From: a virus
Direction: 5' to 3' (one strand)
Length of the DNA: 64,000 nt
IMG/VR virus record: IMGVR_UViG_3300047472_000191
Span: 60,940-124,939 of that record
The notes under the pieces are model-generated. The model saw only the letters and a program-made list of their open reading frames with translations. It was not told where the DNA came from and did not search any database. A program made the position numbers and the translations under genes. Positions 52,701-60,165 of this stretch are shown in pieces (position 1 is the first letter of the stretch; every line of letters begins with the position of its first letter).

Positions 52701-53031
52701 TCTGGTGGCGAACGGGAGCGGGCAGTCCAACGGCACGTGGACCGCGTGGGGAGCGGACAAGAAGGCTCTGCGGGCGGGCGGTGTCGGCGGCGGGGTGTCG
52801 GTTGCGGAGGGCACCAATGGGCGTATGGGCAACGCCACGCTGGCAGCGGGTACGGTGACGGTCGCGAACACGAGTGTCACCGCTACTACGCGGATCTTCC
52901 TCTCCCGGGCTACAGCGGGCGGCACGCTGGGCCAGCTGTCGTACACGAAGAACCCGGGTGTGGGGTTCACGATCAACTCGTCCACCGCTGAGACTTCCAC
53001 GGTGGACTGGCTGCTTGTCGAGGTGTCGTAG
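49726..53031 (+). CDS. Tail spike with two beta-helix domains (copy 2)
   Basis: 1101 residues. The N-terminal module matches that of the preceding spike. Two separate Pectate_lyase_3 entries are seen, AAGDSITDDRAAIQAAL (near 50335) and AVGDGTTDDTAAIQAAL (near 51402), so it holds two stacked beta-helices, as if two spikes were fused. The C-terminal 200 residues are beta-rich. Likely receptor binding or depolymerase. Confidence 0.8.
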   Translation: MPLPLGLSTVTVSGRVTRPGQGTNPDPLVGRITFIPDVPQIVATASGSLIFGTVTAEPDGAGDYSAVLLAPDSAGISPSGWTYRVEIHFLGVQDPDVFRIALSKNNPTVKLTTLIPVGPTSGNSVGSSTIEGDLHVLGDLTVGGSAFINALPHASTHAVGGTDPVTPASIGADPAGAGTAARAYADSLIPNDWINVRKAPYNAAGDSITDDRAAIQAALDAAHARGGGTVYLPVGTYGLGATLNMPAGDGIQIVGSGWKSVLKVMYGANCYAITFPAADTRVAIRDLMIDGNCGSQTTASGGIYAAGAVASDFEHIHFTACRDDALYLGPQTGGVFGHNNRVVRCLFDQSMNSTGPGRGIHMDSSDENQIIACDFEYLGGSGGTGSGTASMIYDQCGTQFISDCNFVNGANNVIGVRVQDAKSTKITGCNFDGLAGTAIFLAAQRCIVTSNTIFSPGHSGTAGQASGIHLEYATADNVITDNVITSDAANGISRGAIREASDGASGGNNISNNTIVTLGTWSYAALDLSGKGSQVLGNIGGGLTGNQGLFVNPKTPAYKAVGDGTTDDTAAIQAALTDCPQGGTVYLPRGVYRTSAPLVIPPGVTLQMPRASLMVVAGLTNPPCAIKPLASFTGAAVILLKDAATGGYGAISAEQRLIDVQIDGSAYTATALDGIQAKGNVQNVVMRGVTIRYMSGNGIYTNVNAGYYPYSWRLYRVMADNNAGHGFSFTLMTDITMFDCQAIGNVGNGFNLINLANSQLTGCRSEWNGNYGYLFTGSWGSGTSSGGVQVTGCSTDRNGFDGIHIDSTGTPPLIFSGLMLRRDGRNGGTGGGGYAALATYGTTTPIVVTGLTVFPGVDDTGAGTNSPQYGINVQNATTVFTLNNAFVQAATTAVRDDGTNGKVLIGPAVVTATGTTAAPVIAPTSPWNWLGTATARHTTAASNILEGRVVGENFSRAVMRADGLIVLGDGTGVPDTTGFYRESAGNLKTDAYLVANGSGQSNGTWTAWGADKKALRAGGVGGGVSVAEGTNGRMGNATLAAGTVTVANTSVTATTRIFLSRATAGGTLGQLSYTKNPGVGFTINSSTAETSTVDWLLVEVS

Positions 53032-53042
53032 CTGAGCGTCCC

Positions 53043-53291
53043 TCAGTTTTCGATCGTCTGTGACGTATCTCCGCTCCCCGCTCGCAGCAGCGGCAGCAGC
53101 AGGCCCCGCTGAAAAGCAGCCGTCAGCAGGGAGCGGTGCAGTTCGAGTGTCAGTTCGGTCATGAAGCGGTGCCGTTCGTGGTCCCGCTGCCTGCATGTCG
53201 CTGAGCAGTAGCGGGCCTTCCTGCCGAGCCGTCCCAGCAGGAAGGTTTCGCCGCAGCGCAGACAGTCGCGGGATGGTCCCATTTCAACCAT
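53043..53291 (-). CDS. Leftward small zinc-finger protein
   Basis: 82 residues. CLRC and CSATC, followed by RQRDHERHR, make a short zinc finger with basic helix, as in small DNA-binding proteins. It is convergent to the spike gene and divergent from the promoter at 53316. No clear ribosome-binding site, so the start is uncertain. Confidence 0.55.
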   Translation of the reverse strand: MVEMGPSRDCLRCGETFLLGRLGRKARYCSATCRQRDHERHRFMTELTLELHRSLLTAAFQRGLLLPLLRAGSGDTSQTIEN

Positions 53292-53315
53292 GGATGGCTG
53301 GCCTCCTCGGAGTAG

Positions 53316-53336
53316 GTGTGTTAGTGTAGATACATC
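53316..53336 (+). promoter_or_regulatory. Promoter of the repeated family
   Basis: GTGTTAGTGTAGATACATC (TAGTGT in place of TAGGGT). No strong -35. Serves the membrane peptide at 53354. Confidence 0.65.
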
Positions 53337-53353
53337 GAACAGGGAGGGTTATC

Positions 53354-53506
53354 ATGGACCTGGTCAAGCTGTTTCTCGGACTCCTCGCGTGCTACCTCCT
53401 CATGTGGTTCGGATGCTCCCGTCTGTACCGAGCCTGTATCGCCTGGGGCGAGCGCGATGCACAAAGACCCCAGCGTAGACAGCATGGAACCCACCGCCGC
53501 CCCTAA
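53354..53506 (+). CDS. Small membrane protein
   Basis: 50 residues; one hydrophobic segment (residues about 4-20) then a basic tail. ATG after AGGGAGGG. The lipoprotein gene follows in the same transcript, suggesting a joint envelope role. Confidence 0.65.
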   Translation: MDLVKLFLGLLACYLLMWFGCSRLYRACIAWGERDAQRPQRRQHGTHRRP

Positions 53507-53555
53507 AGGGCAGATACATCGTCCCTACCTACCCACACGCCTGAAAGGCCCCAAA

Positions 53556-54014
53556 ATGAAGACCCGTCACTTCCTCGCCGCCACGCTGCTGGCGCTCCTC
53601 CCGCTCACCGCCGCGTGCAACACCACCACGCACGACGAGAAGCACCCGGCCAAGTCGTCGGCCCCGGCCACCCCGGCGGCAGACCCCACCACGGAAGAGC
53701 CCGCGCCGGACTACACCCCGACCGCCGACGACTTCCTGGCGAGCGTCAAGACCACCCAGCGCCAGTGCTTCGGCTCCGCCGGGTGCAACGTCACCGTTGA
53801 GCCGGACCTCACGTACATGGGCACCGACACCATCGACCCGGACAAGACCTACTCGATCACCTACGAGATCCACGGGGACGAGAGCGGCCCCGTGATCGAT
53901 ACCCTGACGCTGTCGGACGGCACGTCCCTGCACTACCACTCGTCCATGCTGTCGACCAGCAGCTCCGGCACCGAGATCAGCATCGAGATCACCGACGTGG
54001 AGGAAACCCTCTGA
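53556..54014 (+). CDS. Lipoprotein
   Basis: 152 residues. MKTR basic start, hydrophobic LLALLPL and lipobox LTAAC (Cys near residue 20), then a Thr/Pro/Ala-rich spacer and a beta-rich domain with one Cys pair. It should be anchored on the outer face of the host membrane. Phage lipoproteins often block superinfection; here that is an inference. Resembles Streptomyces secreted lipoproteins, hinting at host origin. Confidence 0.75.
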   Translation: MKTRHFLAATLLALLPLTAACNTTTHDEKHPAKSSAPATPAADPTTEEPAPDYTPTADDFLASVKTTQRQCFGSAGCNVTVEPDLTYMGTDTIDPDKTYSITYEIHGDESGPVIDTLTLSDGTSLHYHSSMLSTSSSGTEISIEITDVEETL

Positions 54015-54286
54015 TGGGGTTCAGCACGAACGACAGCCACGTCCGGGGCGATCTGTTCAACGAGTCGGGCAAGTGGAAGTACACCGTGGCCCTGGACTAC
54101 GGTTTCCCGGGATTCAACTACACCAGCTGGGACTTGTGGAAGCAGGCGCGGCTTGCCCTCGCCCACGCCACCGCAAAGGGTGTCTCCGGGGTCTCCATGC
54201 TCCAGGTCCCGAAGGGGTGGTCCCTGATCGTCCTGGAGCCCTGTGGGGAGTACAGCCACCCCATCACCGTGCACCACACCGACTGA
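54014..54286 (+). CDS. Hypothetical protein
   Basis: 90 residues, start overlapping the lipoprotein stop (TGATG). Aromatic-rich N-terminal half. No domain recognised. Confidence 0.6.
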   Translation: MGFSTNDSHVRGDLFNESGKWKYTVALDYGFPGFNYTSWDLWKQARLALAHATAKGVSGVSMLQVPKGWSLIVLEPCGEYSHPITVHHTD

Positions 54287-54296
54287 AGGGCCCCTG

Positions 54297-54542
54297 ATGG
54301 AACCGGAAGCGATCCGCCTCCACGCCCTCAACGCCGCCGTACGAAGCAGCATTCAGGGCCGTGACCCGGTCAACGTCGTCACGCGCGCCCACTACTACGC
54401 CCACTACATCCGAGACGGCTCGGACACCATCAACTGCCCCTCCTACTGCGACCTGCGGGAGCCCGCTGTCCCGGCACCGCAGCCTGAGGACACGCCCCCC
54501 GGCAAGCAGTACGGGGCGGGGAACCCCCTCCTGAAGGGCTGA
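54297..54542 (+). CDS. Hypothetical protein
   Basis: 81 residues; helical N-terminal half with HYYAHYIRDG, Pro-rich end. Last gene before a convergent terminator. Function unknown. Confidence 0.6.
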   Translation: MEPEAIRLHALNAAVRSSIQGRDPVNVVTRAHYYAHYIRDGSDTINCPSYCDLREPAVPAPQPEDTPPGKQYGAGNPLLKG

Positions 54543-54546
54543 ACAA

Positions 54547-54589
54547 GAAGAGCCCCTCTAGCGTCCGATACTCGCTAGAGGGGCTCTTC
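54547..54589. terminator. Bidirectional terminator between convergent genes
   Basis: Perfect 17-base stem GAAGAGCCCCTCTAGCG with complement, 9-base loop. Confidence 0.85.
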
Positions 54590-54626
54590 CGTGCGTGGGG
54601 AACCTGCCGCTACAACGGCGAGAAGG

Positions 54627-54962
54627 TCAGCGGTTGCGCGGGTAGTCCTCCATCGGAACCGCCCAACGAGCCACCAGGTTGGAACCCTCAGGGCCGATCA
54701 CCGCGTTCGCCGGAACCCCGTTCGAATAGCACTCGGCAACAAAGTCGGTGACCGCGTCCAGCGTTGCGGCACCGGCAAGCGGGCGCACGAACGTCTTGGA
54801 GCGGAGCGGGTGAATGTGCTGGTACTGGGCAGCCGCTTTCGGGTCCAGGCGGGGCATCGGGTCCTCCAGGGCAGACAGGATGGGCGACAGGTTCTCCGCC
54901 ATAATGTACCGCCATTCGTTGCGAAAATCCCACCCAGTACCAGCCAAAGAGATATGCTCCAC
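54627..54962 (-). CDS. Leftward hypothetical protein
   Basis: 111 residues if started at GTG 54962; a later ATG at 54902 (MAENLSPIL) is also possible, with GGCGG upstream. Alpha/beta, no family recognised. One of the few leftward genes. Confidence 0.5.
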   Translation of the reverse strand: MEHISLAGTGWDFRNEWRYIMAENLSPILSALEDPMPRLDPKAAAQYQHIHPLRSKTFVRPLAGAATLDAVTDFVAECYSNGVPANAVIGPEGSNLVARWAVPMEDYPRNR

Positions 54963-54993
54963 ACAGGTTGAGTCGCCCGCTTCAACCGTCCCA

Positions 54994-55032
54994 ACCGCAG
55001 CCCCCGACGATCATCCCGTTGGGGGCTGCGGT
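54994..55032 (+). terminator. Hairpin in the leader of the double-HTH gene
   Basis: ACCGCAGCCCCC with GGGGGCTGCGGT, 15-base loop, 26 bases before the gene at 55058; it may be an attenuator. Confidence 0.55.
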
Positions 55033-55057
55033 GTGCAGGCACCAGAGGGAAGAACCG

Positions 55058-55474
55058 ATGACCCCCCGGGAAATCCGCCGACCGCGCGGAGAACAGCACC
55101 ACAAGGCGAAACTCACGTGGGAAGACGTCCGCACCATCCGCAAAAGGTATGCGGAAGGAGGCGTCACCATGCAGCGCCTCGCAGACGACTACCTGATCTC
55201 CCGCAGCACCGTCCGTCCGCTCCTGGCTGGCACCACGTGGGCGGATCCGGGATACGTGCCCTCCCCGCTTCCGGGCCCCAACAAGGGCGAGCGGGCCTAC
55301 ACCGCTGTTCTCACGTGGGAGCTGGTCAAGGAGATACGGCAGCAGTACGCGGGTGGTGAGAGGTCCATGCAGTGCCTCGCCACCGAATACGGAGTCGGCT
55401 CCACCACGATCTACCGGGTCGTCAGGAACCTCCGCTGGTACGACCCGGAGTACACGCCGCCAGCATCCCGCTGA
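55058..55474 (+). CDS. Protein with two tandem helix-turn-helix modules
   Basis: 138 residues. Two repeats, LTWEDVRTIRKRYAEGG...LADDY...W and LTWELVKEIRQQYAGGE...LATEYGV...W, are the same HTH module found at 7469 and 31434. Tandem HTHs suggest binding to a repeated or palindromic site. ATG 55058 follows AGAGGGA. Confidence 0.7.
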   Translation: MTPREIRRPRGEQHHKAKLTWEDVRTIRKRYAEGGVTMQRLADDYLISRSTVRPLLAGTTWADPGYVPSPLPGPNKGERAYTAVLTWELVKEIRQQYAGGERSMQCLATEYGVGSTTIYRVVRNLRWYDPEYTPPASR

Positions 55475-55486
55475 TACAGATAGACC

Positions 55487-55519
55487 ACGACCCCCGACGC
55501 TGGCTCCGTCGGGGGTCGT
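55487..55519. terminator. Bidirectional terminator
   Basis: Perfect 13-base stem ACGACCCCCGACG with complement between the convergent genes at 55474 and 55527. Confidence 0.85.
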
Positions 55520-55526
55520 CGCGCGT

Positions 55527-55919
55527 TCAGGGGCTACAGCGTGCGGCACGCGCCTCGCGGATGTCGTCCGGTACGCCGTCCGGCGGGTACAGACTCAACA
55601 TGTTGTCATTGGCAGTACGGATAGCCTCCGCGATCTCCGTCTGATCGGGCTCGTCCCCCGGACGACGCATCCCCAGAACCTGGGAGACGTACCCGCGTTC
55701 CTCATCCGTGTACCCGAGTGTTCCCTCAGCCTCGTCGACCAGATAGACCCCAACGGCCTCAGCCGATCGGTTGCTTAGCGGGGGCACCCAGATACCCAGC
55801 AGCGGGTATCTGGAATACCTTGCTGTCTTACCCGCGTAGTGGGTCACATCGTGGTACGTCCAGCCCGGGGTCGACTGGTAAGTGTAGCCAGCCCCTTGGG
55901 CGCCTTGCTCGCTTGTCAT
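55527..55919 (-). CDS. Leftward hypothetical protein
   Basis: 130 residues from ATG 55919, supported by GAGGAG 10 bases upstream. The N-terminus is Gly/Gln/Tyr-rich and the C-terminal half helical and acidic. Divergent from the RHH-ATPase unit. Unknown function. Confidence 0.6.
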   Translation of the reverse strand: MTSEQGAQGAGYTYQSTPGWTYHDVTHYAGKTARYSRYPLLGIWVPPLSNRSAEAVGVYLVDEAEGTLGYTDEERGYVSQVLGMRRPGDEPDQTEIAEAIRTANDNMLSLYPPDGVPDDIREARAARCSP

Positions 55920-56037
55920 GTTAGTTCTGCTCCTCACGCTGCAAGCCTCAAAAGGCCCGCTGACCTGCGGTTCTGATGGCTTGTAATGCAGTCACTTACG
56001 TGAGAAGATCCTAACACTTTCAAGAGAAGGGATCAGC

Positions 56038-56220
56038 ATGGCCAACGAACTGGACTACCCGCTCAACGCCCGCGTCCCCCAGTGGATGGCAGAGGGCTTG
56101 AAGCAAGTCGCTAAGAAGCACCGGGTACGCGGCATGTCCGACCCCATCCGCTGGGCCCTCGAAGACCTGCTGAAGCGGGAAGGCATTACCGCTCCAGACG
56201 TCGAACAGACCGCAGCCTGA
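56038..56220 (+). CDS. Small ribbon-helix-helix-like DNA-binding protein
   Basis: 60 residues. NARVPQWMAEGLKQVAKKH...MSDPIRWALEDLLK fits the CopG/Arc-type RHH pattern (beta strand, helix, helix). Directly before the DUF927-like ATPase, much as plasmid copy-control genes precede replication genes. Confidence 0.65.
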   Translation: MANELDYPLNARVPQWMAEGLKQVAKKHRVRGMSDPIRWALEDLLKREGITAPDVEQTAA

Positions 56221-56275
56221 TCCGCACCCAGCCGCCACCCCTGTACACGTCAGCTGGAAGCGGAAAGAGTCCACT

Positions 56276-58114
56276 ATGCCCCGGCTTAACAGCCCTTCAA
56301 CCGGTACGCCAGCAAGTACCGTTTCCTTCGGAACCATCGAGACCGGCTACTTGTCGCGCGTCAACGGGGTCCTGCACATCCAGACCATGCAGACCGTCAC
56401 CGACGCCGAGGGCAAGGAGAGCCGCCAGTCCGTACCCGTAGAGTTCGCGGACTTTGACATCCGGGCCAAGCACGTCGTCCGCGAGGCCGACGGGTTCACC
56501 TGGATCGTGGACATCGTCCCGCGCGGCTACATCGGTACCCCGCCGGAGGACCAGCTGACGTCCGCTGTGCTGGCCAACGTGCCGAAGCTCGACGCCTGGC
56601 TGGCATCCCACGGAGTCTCCTATGGTGAGCCGACCACGGGATCTGTGATGCACCGGTTCAAGCCCGGTACCCGCCTCATGCGGTACATCAAGGCGCAACG
56701 GCCCCCGCTGGCAGAGATCCGGCCGCAGACCGGCTACCACGCCGATCTAGACATGTTCCTGACAACCCGAGGCGCGATCCTCCCCGGGGAAATCGAATTC
56801 GACAACACCGTTCCGTTCCGTCCCGCAGCCATGCTCCGCCACAACACCGCCTCCCCGTTCACCTACGGGTTCGCACACCAGGGGCTGGAAGAGGTGCGGG
56901 AGGTACTGCGGGAAGTCCTCGGATTCCACGACGAGACCGCTACCGCTCTGTTCGCGTCGTGGGCGGTCATGTCGCTGATCCAGTCCGCTCTTCAGCCTGG
57001 CTACGTGGACCACTTCCCGGTGTTCGCCGTAGAGGCCCCCTCCGGTACCGGTAAGACCACCGGTGCGCTCGGGATGCTAGGAGAGATGCTCACCGGCTAC
57101 TCGATGGGCGAGTCCCAGAGCACCCATGCGGCCCTGCGGGACATGCTCGCCTCCACGTGGTCCGGCTTCGTCCACATCGACGACCTGGACGACCCGAAAA
57201 ACCTGTTCGAGATGCTACGGATGGTCACCGCGAACGGCACCCAGAACAAGAAGACCGGCCAGGGGTGGGACAAAAACGCCCAGATCCAGATGACCGGTGC
57301 CCTGTACATCACCGGGGAACACCTGGGCATGGACACCGAGAAGGCCCTCATGGACCGGGTGATCCAGATCGGTCTGCCGTCCCCGATCCACCGCAAATCC
57401 AGGCGCCCGGGACGGGAACACCTGTCACAGGCCCAGGACATGAAGGAAATCCAGCGGCGGTACCAGATGCTGGGCGGACTGTCCTCCATCTCCGCCACCG
57501 TGATCTCTGAAGTCATGATGCACGTGGAGCAGATCAGGCACCTGGTGGACACCCTGCGGGTCGCCCCGGGACGGCAGGGTGACAAGTACGCCGTCGTCCT
57601 TGCCGGTGCCCGCATGATCGACGGACTGCTGGGCGAAGAGGGTGCATGGGAGGGCGAAGGACCCACCAGCTACTACGTCAACCACTGGGTGGAACAGCAG
57701 CTGGACCAGCGGTCGTTCGAGGGGGACAACTCCCTCACCACCGAGGTGATCCCCACAGTGGGCGGACTGGGCTTGCAGACTGTGGACTCGATGGGTAAGT
57801 GCGTGGATATGTTCCGGGGCATCCCGGTGCCCTTCCCTCCCTGCGGTATCGCGGAAATCGCCGCGTTCGAAGGGGAGCGGCTGTTCATCCAGCTGACGAT
57901 CCTGGCGAACGTCTGGGAGGCCTTGAAGGGTGCCCACAACGTCAAGCAGCGGACGGAGACCCGCAAGGCTCTGGAGCAGCAGGCGAAGGCGGCTGGATTC
58001 GTGAAGACGGCCAACCCGGTACGTCTGCCGGGACGCCGGGATCTGGCGGTGCAGCGGCTGTGGGTGGCTCCCGAGAGCGTGACGGAAGCGATGCGGGAGC
58101 GGCTGGGACGGTAG
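56276..58114 (+). CDS. P-loop ATPase, DUF927-like (primase-helicase-like), copy B
   Basis: 612 residues. Walker A APSGTGKTT, Walker B-like GFVHIDDLDD, and TGEHLG in the middle. Paralogue of the leftward gene at 5113-6945 over almost the full length, with strongest match from the Walker A through HRKSRRPGREHLSQ. Preceded by an RHH protein and followed by a GTTAC-repeat region. Replication initiation is inferred. The DUF927 label is tentative. Confidence 0.7.
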   Translation: MPRLNSPSTGTPASTVSFGTIETGYLSRVNGVLHIQTMQTVTDAEGKESRQSVPVEFADFDIRAKHVVREADGFTWIVDIVPRGYIGTPPEDQLTSAVLANVPKLDAWLASHGVSYGEPTTGSVMHRFKPGTRLMRYIKAQRPPLAEIRPQTGYHADLDMFLTTRGAILPGEIEFDNTVPFRPAAMLRHNTASPFTYGFAHQGLEEVREVLREVLGFHDETATALFASWAVMSLIQSALQPGYVDHFPVFAVEAPSGTGKTTGALGMLGEMLTGYSMGESQSTHAALRDMLASTWSGFVHIDDLDDPKNLFEMLRMVTANGTQNKKTGQGWDKNAQIQMTGALYITGEHLGMDTEKALMDRVIQIGLPSPIHRKSRRPGREHLSQAQDMKEIQRRYQMLGGLSSISATVISEVMMHVEQIRHLVDTLRVAPGRQGDKYAVVLAGARMIDGLLGEEGAWEGEGPTSYYVNHWVEQQLDQRSFEGDNSLTTEVIPTVGGLGLQTVDSMGKCVDMFRGIPVPFPPCGIAEIAAFEGERLFIQLTILANVWEALKGAHNVKQRTETRKALEQQAKAAGFVKTANPVRLPGRRDLAVQRLWVAPESVTEAMRERLGR

Positions 58115-58120
58115 CGGTTA

Positions 58121-58460
58121 CAGCCTCTGTAACCGATGGCGTAACCGGGGCTGTAACCGGTGGTGTAACCAGGGTCGAAATGATCTTGATGGTGAGAGGG
58201 CTAGTACTTACTTTTAGTGAGTGCTAGCCCTCTCACTGTTGGGGGCTGGTTACACCTCTGGATACACCTCTGGTTACACACTTTGTAACCAGAAAAAATC
58301 TCTCTGACCTGCATAAACTTCTAGTGGTTACAGTGGTTACACTTTTTTAGATGGATATACGTATGTGGGGGCTCGGCTCTGACTCCCGTTGTATGAGGGG
58401 CTCCTCCCAATCCGTCATCCCATAAGAGGGGCTTGATTCCCGGGGAGCTGTAACCAGAGC
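58121..58460. repeat. GGTTAC/GTAACC repeat region next to ATPase copy B (candidate origin or operator array)
   Basis: About twelve GGTTAC/GTAACC copies (near 58124, 58137, 58141, 58152, 58165, 58248, 58272, 58284, 58326, 58335 and 58450), in both orientations, in an AT-richer region. CTCTGACCTGCAT at 58302-58314 is followed by two GGTTAC copies, repeating the arrangement at 7183-7210. Confidence 0.6.
58192..58236 (+). terminator. Long hairpin after ATPase copy B
   Basis: GTGAGAGGGCTAG pairs with CTAGCCCTCTCAC, extended by ACT/AGT with one mismatch; about 17 pairs, embedded within the repeat region. Confidence 0.7.
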
Positions 58461-58613
58461 GGTGAGCCCCCAAACGATCAAGATCAGAGTGGGAGGGCTT
58501 GCCCACTCCATGCATGTGCATCTACCCTCCAGAACTAGGCCCCGATCACAGGGGCCATATCTCGTGGAGGACCCAGACACCCGCTGGGTAACGCGAAAAA
58601 CTATTTCCGCATC

Positions 58614-58718
58614 GTGGAACCGGTCGAATGCCTTCCAGGGGTCGTGCCGACTGCTACGGTCGGTGTTGCGGTCTTCCTCGTGTGTGGGGTGGTCCGTTGC
58701 ATCGGGGTGGTTGCATGA
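58614..58718 (+). CDS. Possible small membrane peptide
   Basis: 34 residues from GTG, with a Val/Ala/Gly-rich hydrophobic stretch (VPTATVGVAVFLVCGVV). A terminator follows at once, which favours a real transcript, but no ribosome-binding site is visible. The rest of 58461-58780 shows nothing convincing. Confidence 0.25.
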   Translation: MEPVECLPGVVPTATVGVAVFLVCGVVRCIGVVA

Positions 58719-58733
58719 TCGTTTCCGGTGTTG

Positions 58734-58772
58734 GCCGGTCCCTCTTGTTTCTCCCTGGGGGACCGGCTTTTT
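58734..58772 (+). terminator. Strong intrinsic terminator
   Basis: GCCGGTCCC with GGGACCGGC and a TTTTT tail. Confidence 0.85.
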
Positions 58773-58784
58773 CGTTGTCTCGGA

Positions 58785-58806
58785 GTGTGGTAGGGTAGAT
58801 ATATCA
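58785..58806 (+). promoter_or_regulatory. Promoter of the repeated family
   Basis: GTGTGGTAGGGTAGATATATC: -10 TAGGGT (58791-58796), TG one base off the usual place, weak -35. First of the right-end cassette promoters. Confidence 0.65.
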
Positions 58807-58838
58807 GTTCACGGAGACACCGATTCGAGGAGATTCCT

Positions 58839-59150
58839 ATGAGCGCCCCCCGCCCTAACGTGGTCAGCCGGTTTCTGACGGACCGGGGGTTCGCCCGGAG
58901 CACCCGTTACACCAGTCGTATCCCGGGTTTGCCGATCATCACCGCAGGGTTCGAGGTGGGCGCACAGGACGGCGTTACGACGGTGACGTACACCCTGGGT
59001 ACCGGTGCTCCTTCTATGACTCTGGAGCGGCGTCGGGAGCTGGTTTCTGCGGTGGTGTACGGGATGGAGAGGGCTCTTTCCGAGCGGTACACGGTGATCA
59101 TGTTTGAGCCGACTGTGGGTGTGGCGTATCGGTTGACGGTCGAGGGCTGA
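58839..59150 (+). CDS. Small protein, first of a paralogous pair
   Basis: 103 residues. The C-terminal pattern GMERALSERYTVIMFEPTVG...YRLT is shared with the next cassette gene. ATG after GAGGAGAT. Unknown function; the pair arose by duplication. Confidence 0.7.
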   Translation: MSAPRPNVVSRFLTDRGFARSTRYTSRIPGLPIITAGFEVGAQDGVTTVTYTLGTGAPSMTLERRRELVSAVVYGMERALSERYTVIMFEPTVGVAYRLTVEG

Positions 59151-59185
59151 TACGCCGGGCGTAGCGGGGTCGTGATCCTTCGGGG

Positions 59186-59224
59186 TTGCGGCCCCTTCTT
59201 CGTATGTGCTAGGGTAGATACATC
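59186..59224 (+). promoter_or_regulatory. Promoter of the repeated family, fused to a terminator
   Basis: TTGCGG (59186-59191), 18-base spacer, TGCTAGGGT, AGATACATC. The -35 lies at the 3' arm of the preceding GGGGTCG/CGGCCCC hairpin. Confidence 0.75.
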
Positions 59225-59256
59225 ATCCAGGAGACACCACACCGAGGAGACTCGTC

Positions 59257-59574
59257 ATGATCCCCACCGAGCAGGTTGAGCAGACTCTGATGGACGCCGG
59301 ATTCGTCCCCTTCACCCAGCGGGGGCAGATCGGTTACGGCGGCTTCCAGGTGGTCCTGGAGGACGGCAAGACGGTGGTGACGCACGCACCGGGATTCATC
59401 GGCGCGATGCCGCCGGAGCTGAGCCGGGATCTCATCGCCAGCCGGGAGACCGTCGCCCGGCAGATCGACCGGATGGAGCGCGCACTCTCCCGAGCCGGAT
59501 ACACCGTGATCATGTTCGTGCCGGATGAGGGCCTCGACTACCGGCTGACGATCGCTCCGACGGGGAGGTGGTGA
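59257..59574 (+). CDS. Small protein, second of a paralogous pair
   Basis: 105 residues. RMERALSRAGYTVIMFVPDEG..YRLTI matches the protein at 58839. Stop overlaps the next start (TGATG). Confidence 0.7.
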   Translation: MIPTEQVEQTLMDAGFVPFTQRGQIGYGGFQVVLEDGKTVVTHAPGFIGAMPPELSRDLIASRETVARQIDRMERALSRAGYTVIMFVPDEGLDYRLTIAPTGRW

Positions 59575-59792
59575 TGCAGACGGTGAAGGCGGCGCGTACC
59601 CGGCTCCGTTGGATCGCGTATCAGGTGGGCGGTCACGGTGTTGTGGAGATGCGGTACAGCCGGACGACCGGGTATGGGAGTCCTCGGCAGGAGCGGTACA
59701 CCGAGCACACCGGATCCTGCGGGGTCGTGTGGGTGCCGTGGAAGCATCCGTTCTACTTCGATGCGGACGGTACGGAGATTCCGGATCTGTGA
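59574..59792 (+). CDS. Hypothetical protein
   Basis: 72 residues, basic, aromatic-rich, translationally coupled to the gene before. No domain recognised. Confidence 0.6.
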   Translation: MQTVKAARTRLRWIAYQVGGHGVVEMRYSRTTGYGSPRQERYTEHTGSCGVVWVPWKHPFYFDADGTEIPDL

Positions 59793-59821
59793 TCGGGAGC
59801 AGCGGGGGTGTGGCCTACGGG

Positions 59822-59860
59822 TTGCATCCCCGCTTTTCCATGTGCTAGTGTAGATATATC
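59822..59860 (+). promoter_or_regulatory. Promoter of the repeated family
   Basis: TTGCAT (59822-59827), 18-base spacer, TGCTAGTGT, AGATATATC. Confidence 0.75.
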
Positions 59861-59893
59861 AGAACACGGAGACACCGACCCGAGGAGATCCCG

Positions 59894-60022
59894 ATGAACC
59901 CCAAGGTCAAGAACGCCGCTGTTGCCGTAGCCGTTTCACCGCTCATGCTGGTGGGCCTGGTGGTTGTCGCGATCATCAAGGCACTTGAGGCGCTGCGGGT
60001 GATCAAGATCGACAAGCCCTGA
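59894..60022 (+). CDS. Single-pass membrane peptide
   Basis: 42 residues; one Val/Leu/Ile-rich membrane segment (about residues 10-30) between basic ends. ATG after GAGGAGAT. Size and layout recall small phage membrane peptides that act on host envelope proteins or exclude other phages. Confidence 0.65.
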   Translation: MNPKVKNAAVAVAVSPLMLVGLVVVAIIKALEALRVIKIDKP

Positions 60023-60097
60023 TACGCCGGTTACGCATAGCCCTCGGAGAGATCCGGGGGCTATCTGCTGCGCCCAGGAACAGCGGAGCAGCGGGTG

Positions 60098-60136
60098 TTG
60101 CACACCGTCTAATCGATGTGCTAGGGTAGATATATC
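60098..60136 (+). promoter_or_regulatory. Promoter of the repeated family
   Basis: TTGCAC (60098-60103), 18-base spacer, TGCTAGGGT, AGATATATC. One of the best copies. Confidence 0.8.
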
Positions 60137-60165
60137 AGCAAGGGACACCACCGAGGAGACCCCAG

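Noticed and set aside
58462-58842. 126-codon rightward frame after the GGTTAC array
   Set aside because: It crosses a strong terminator and the promoter at 58785; composition is not protein-like.
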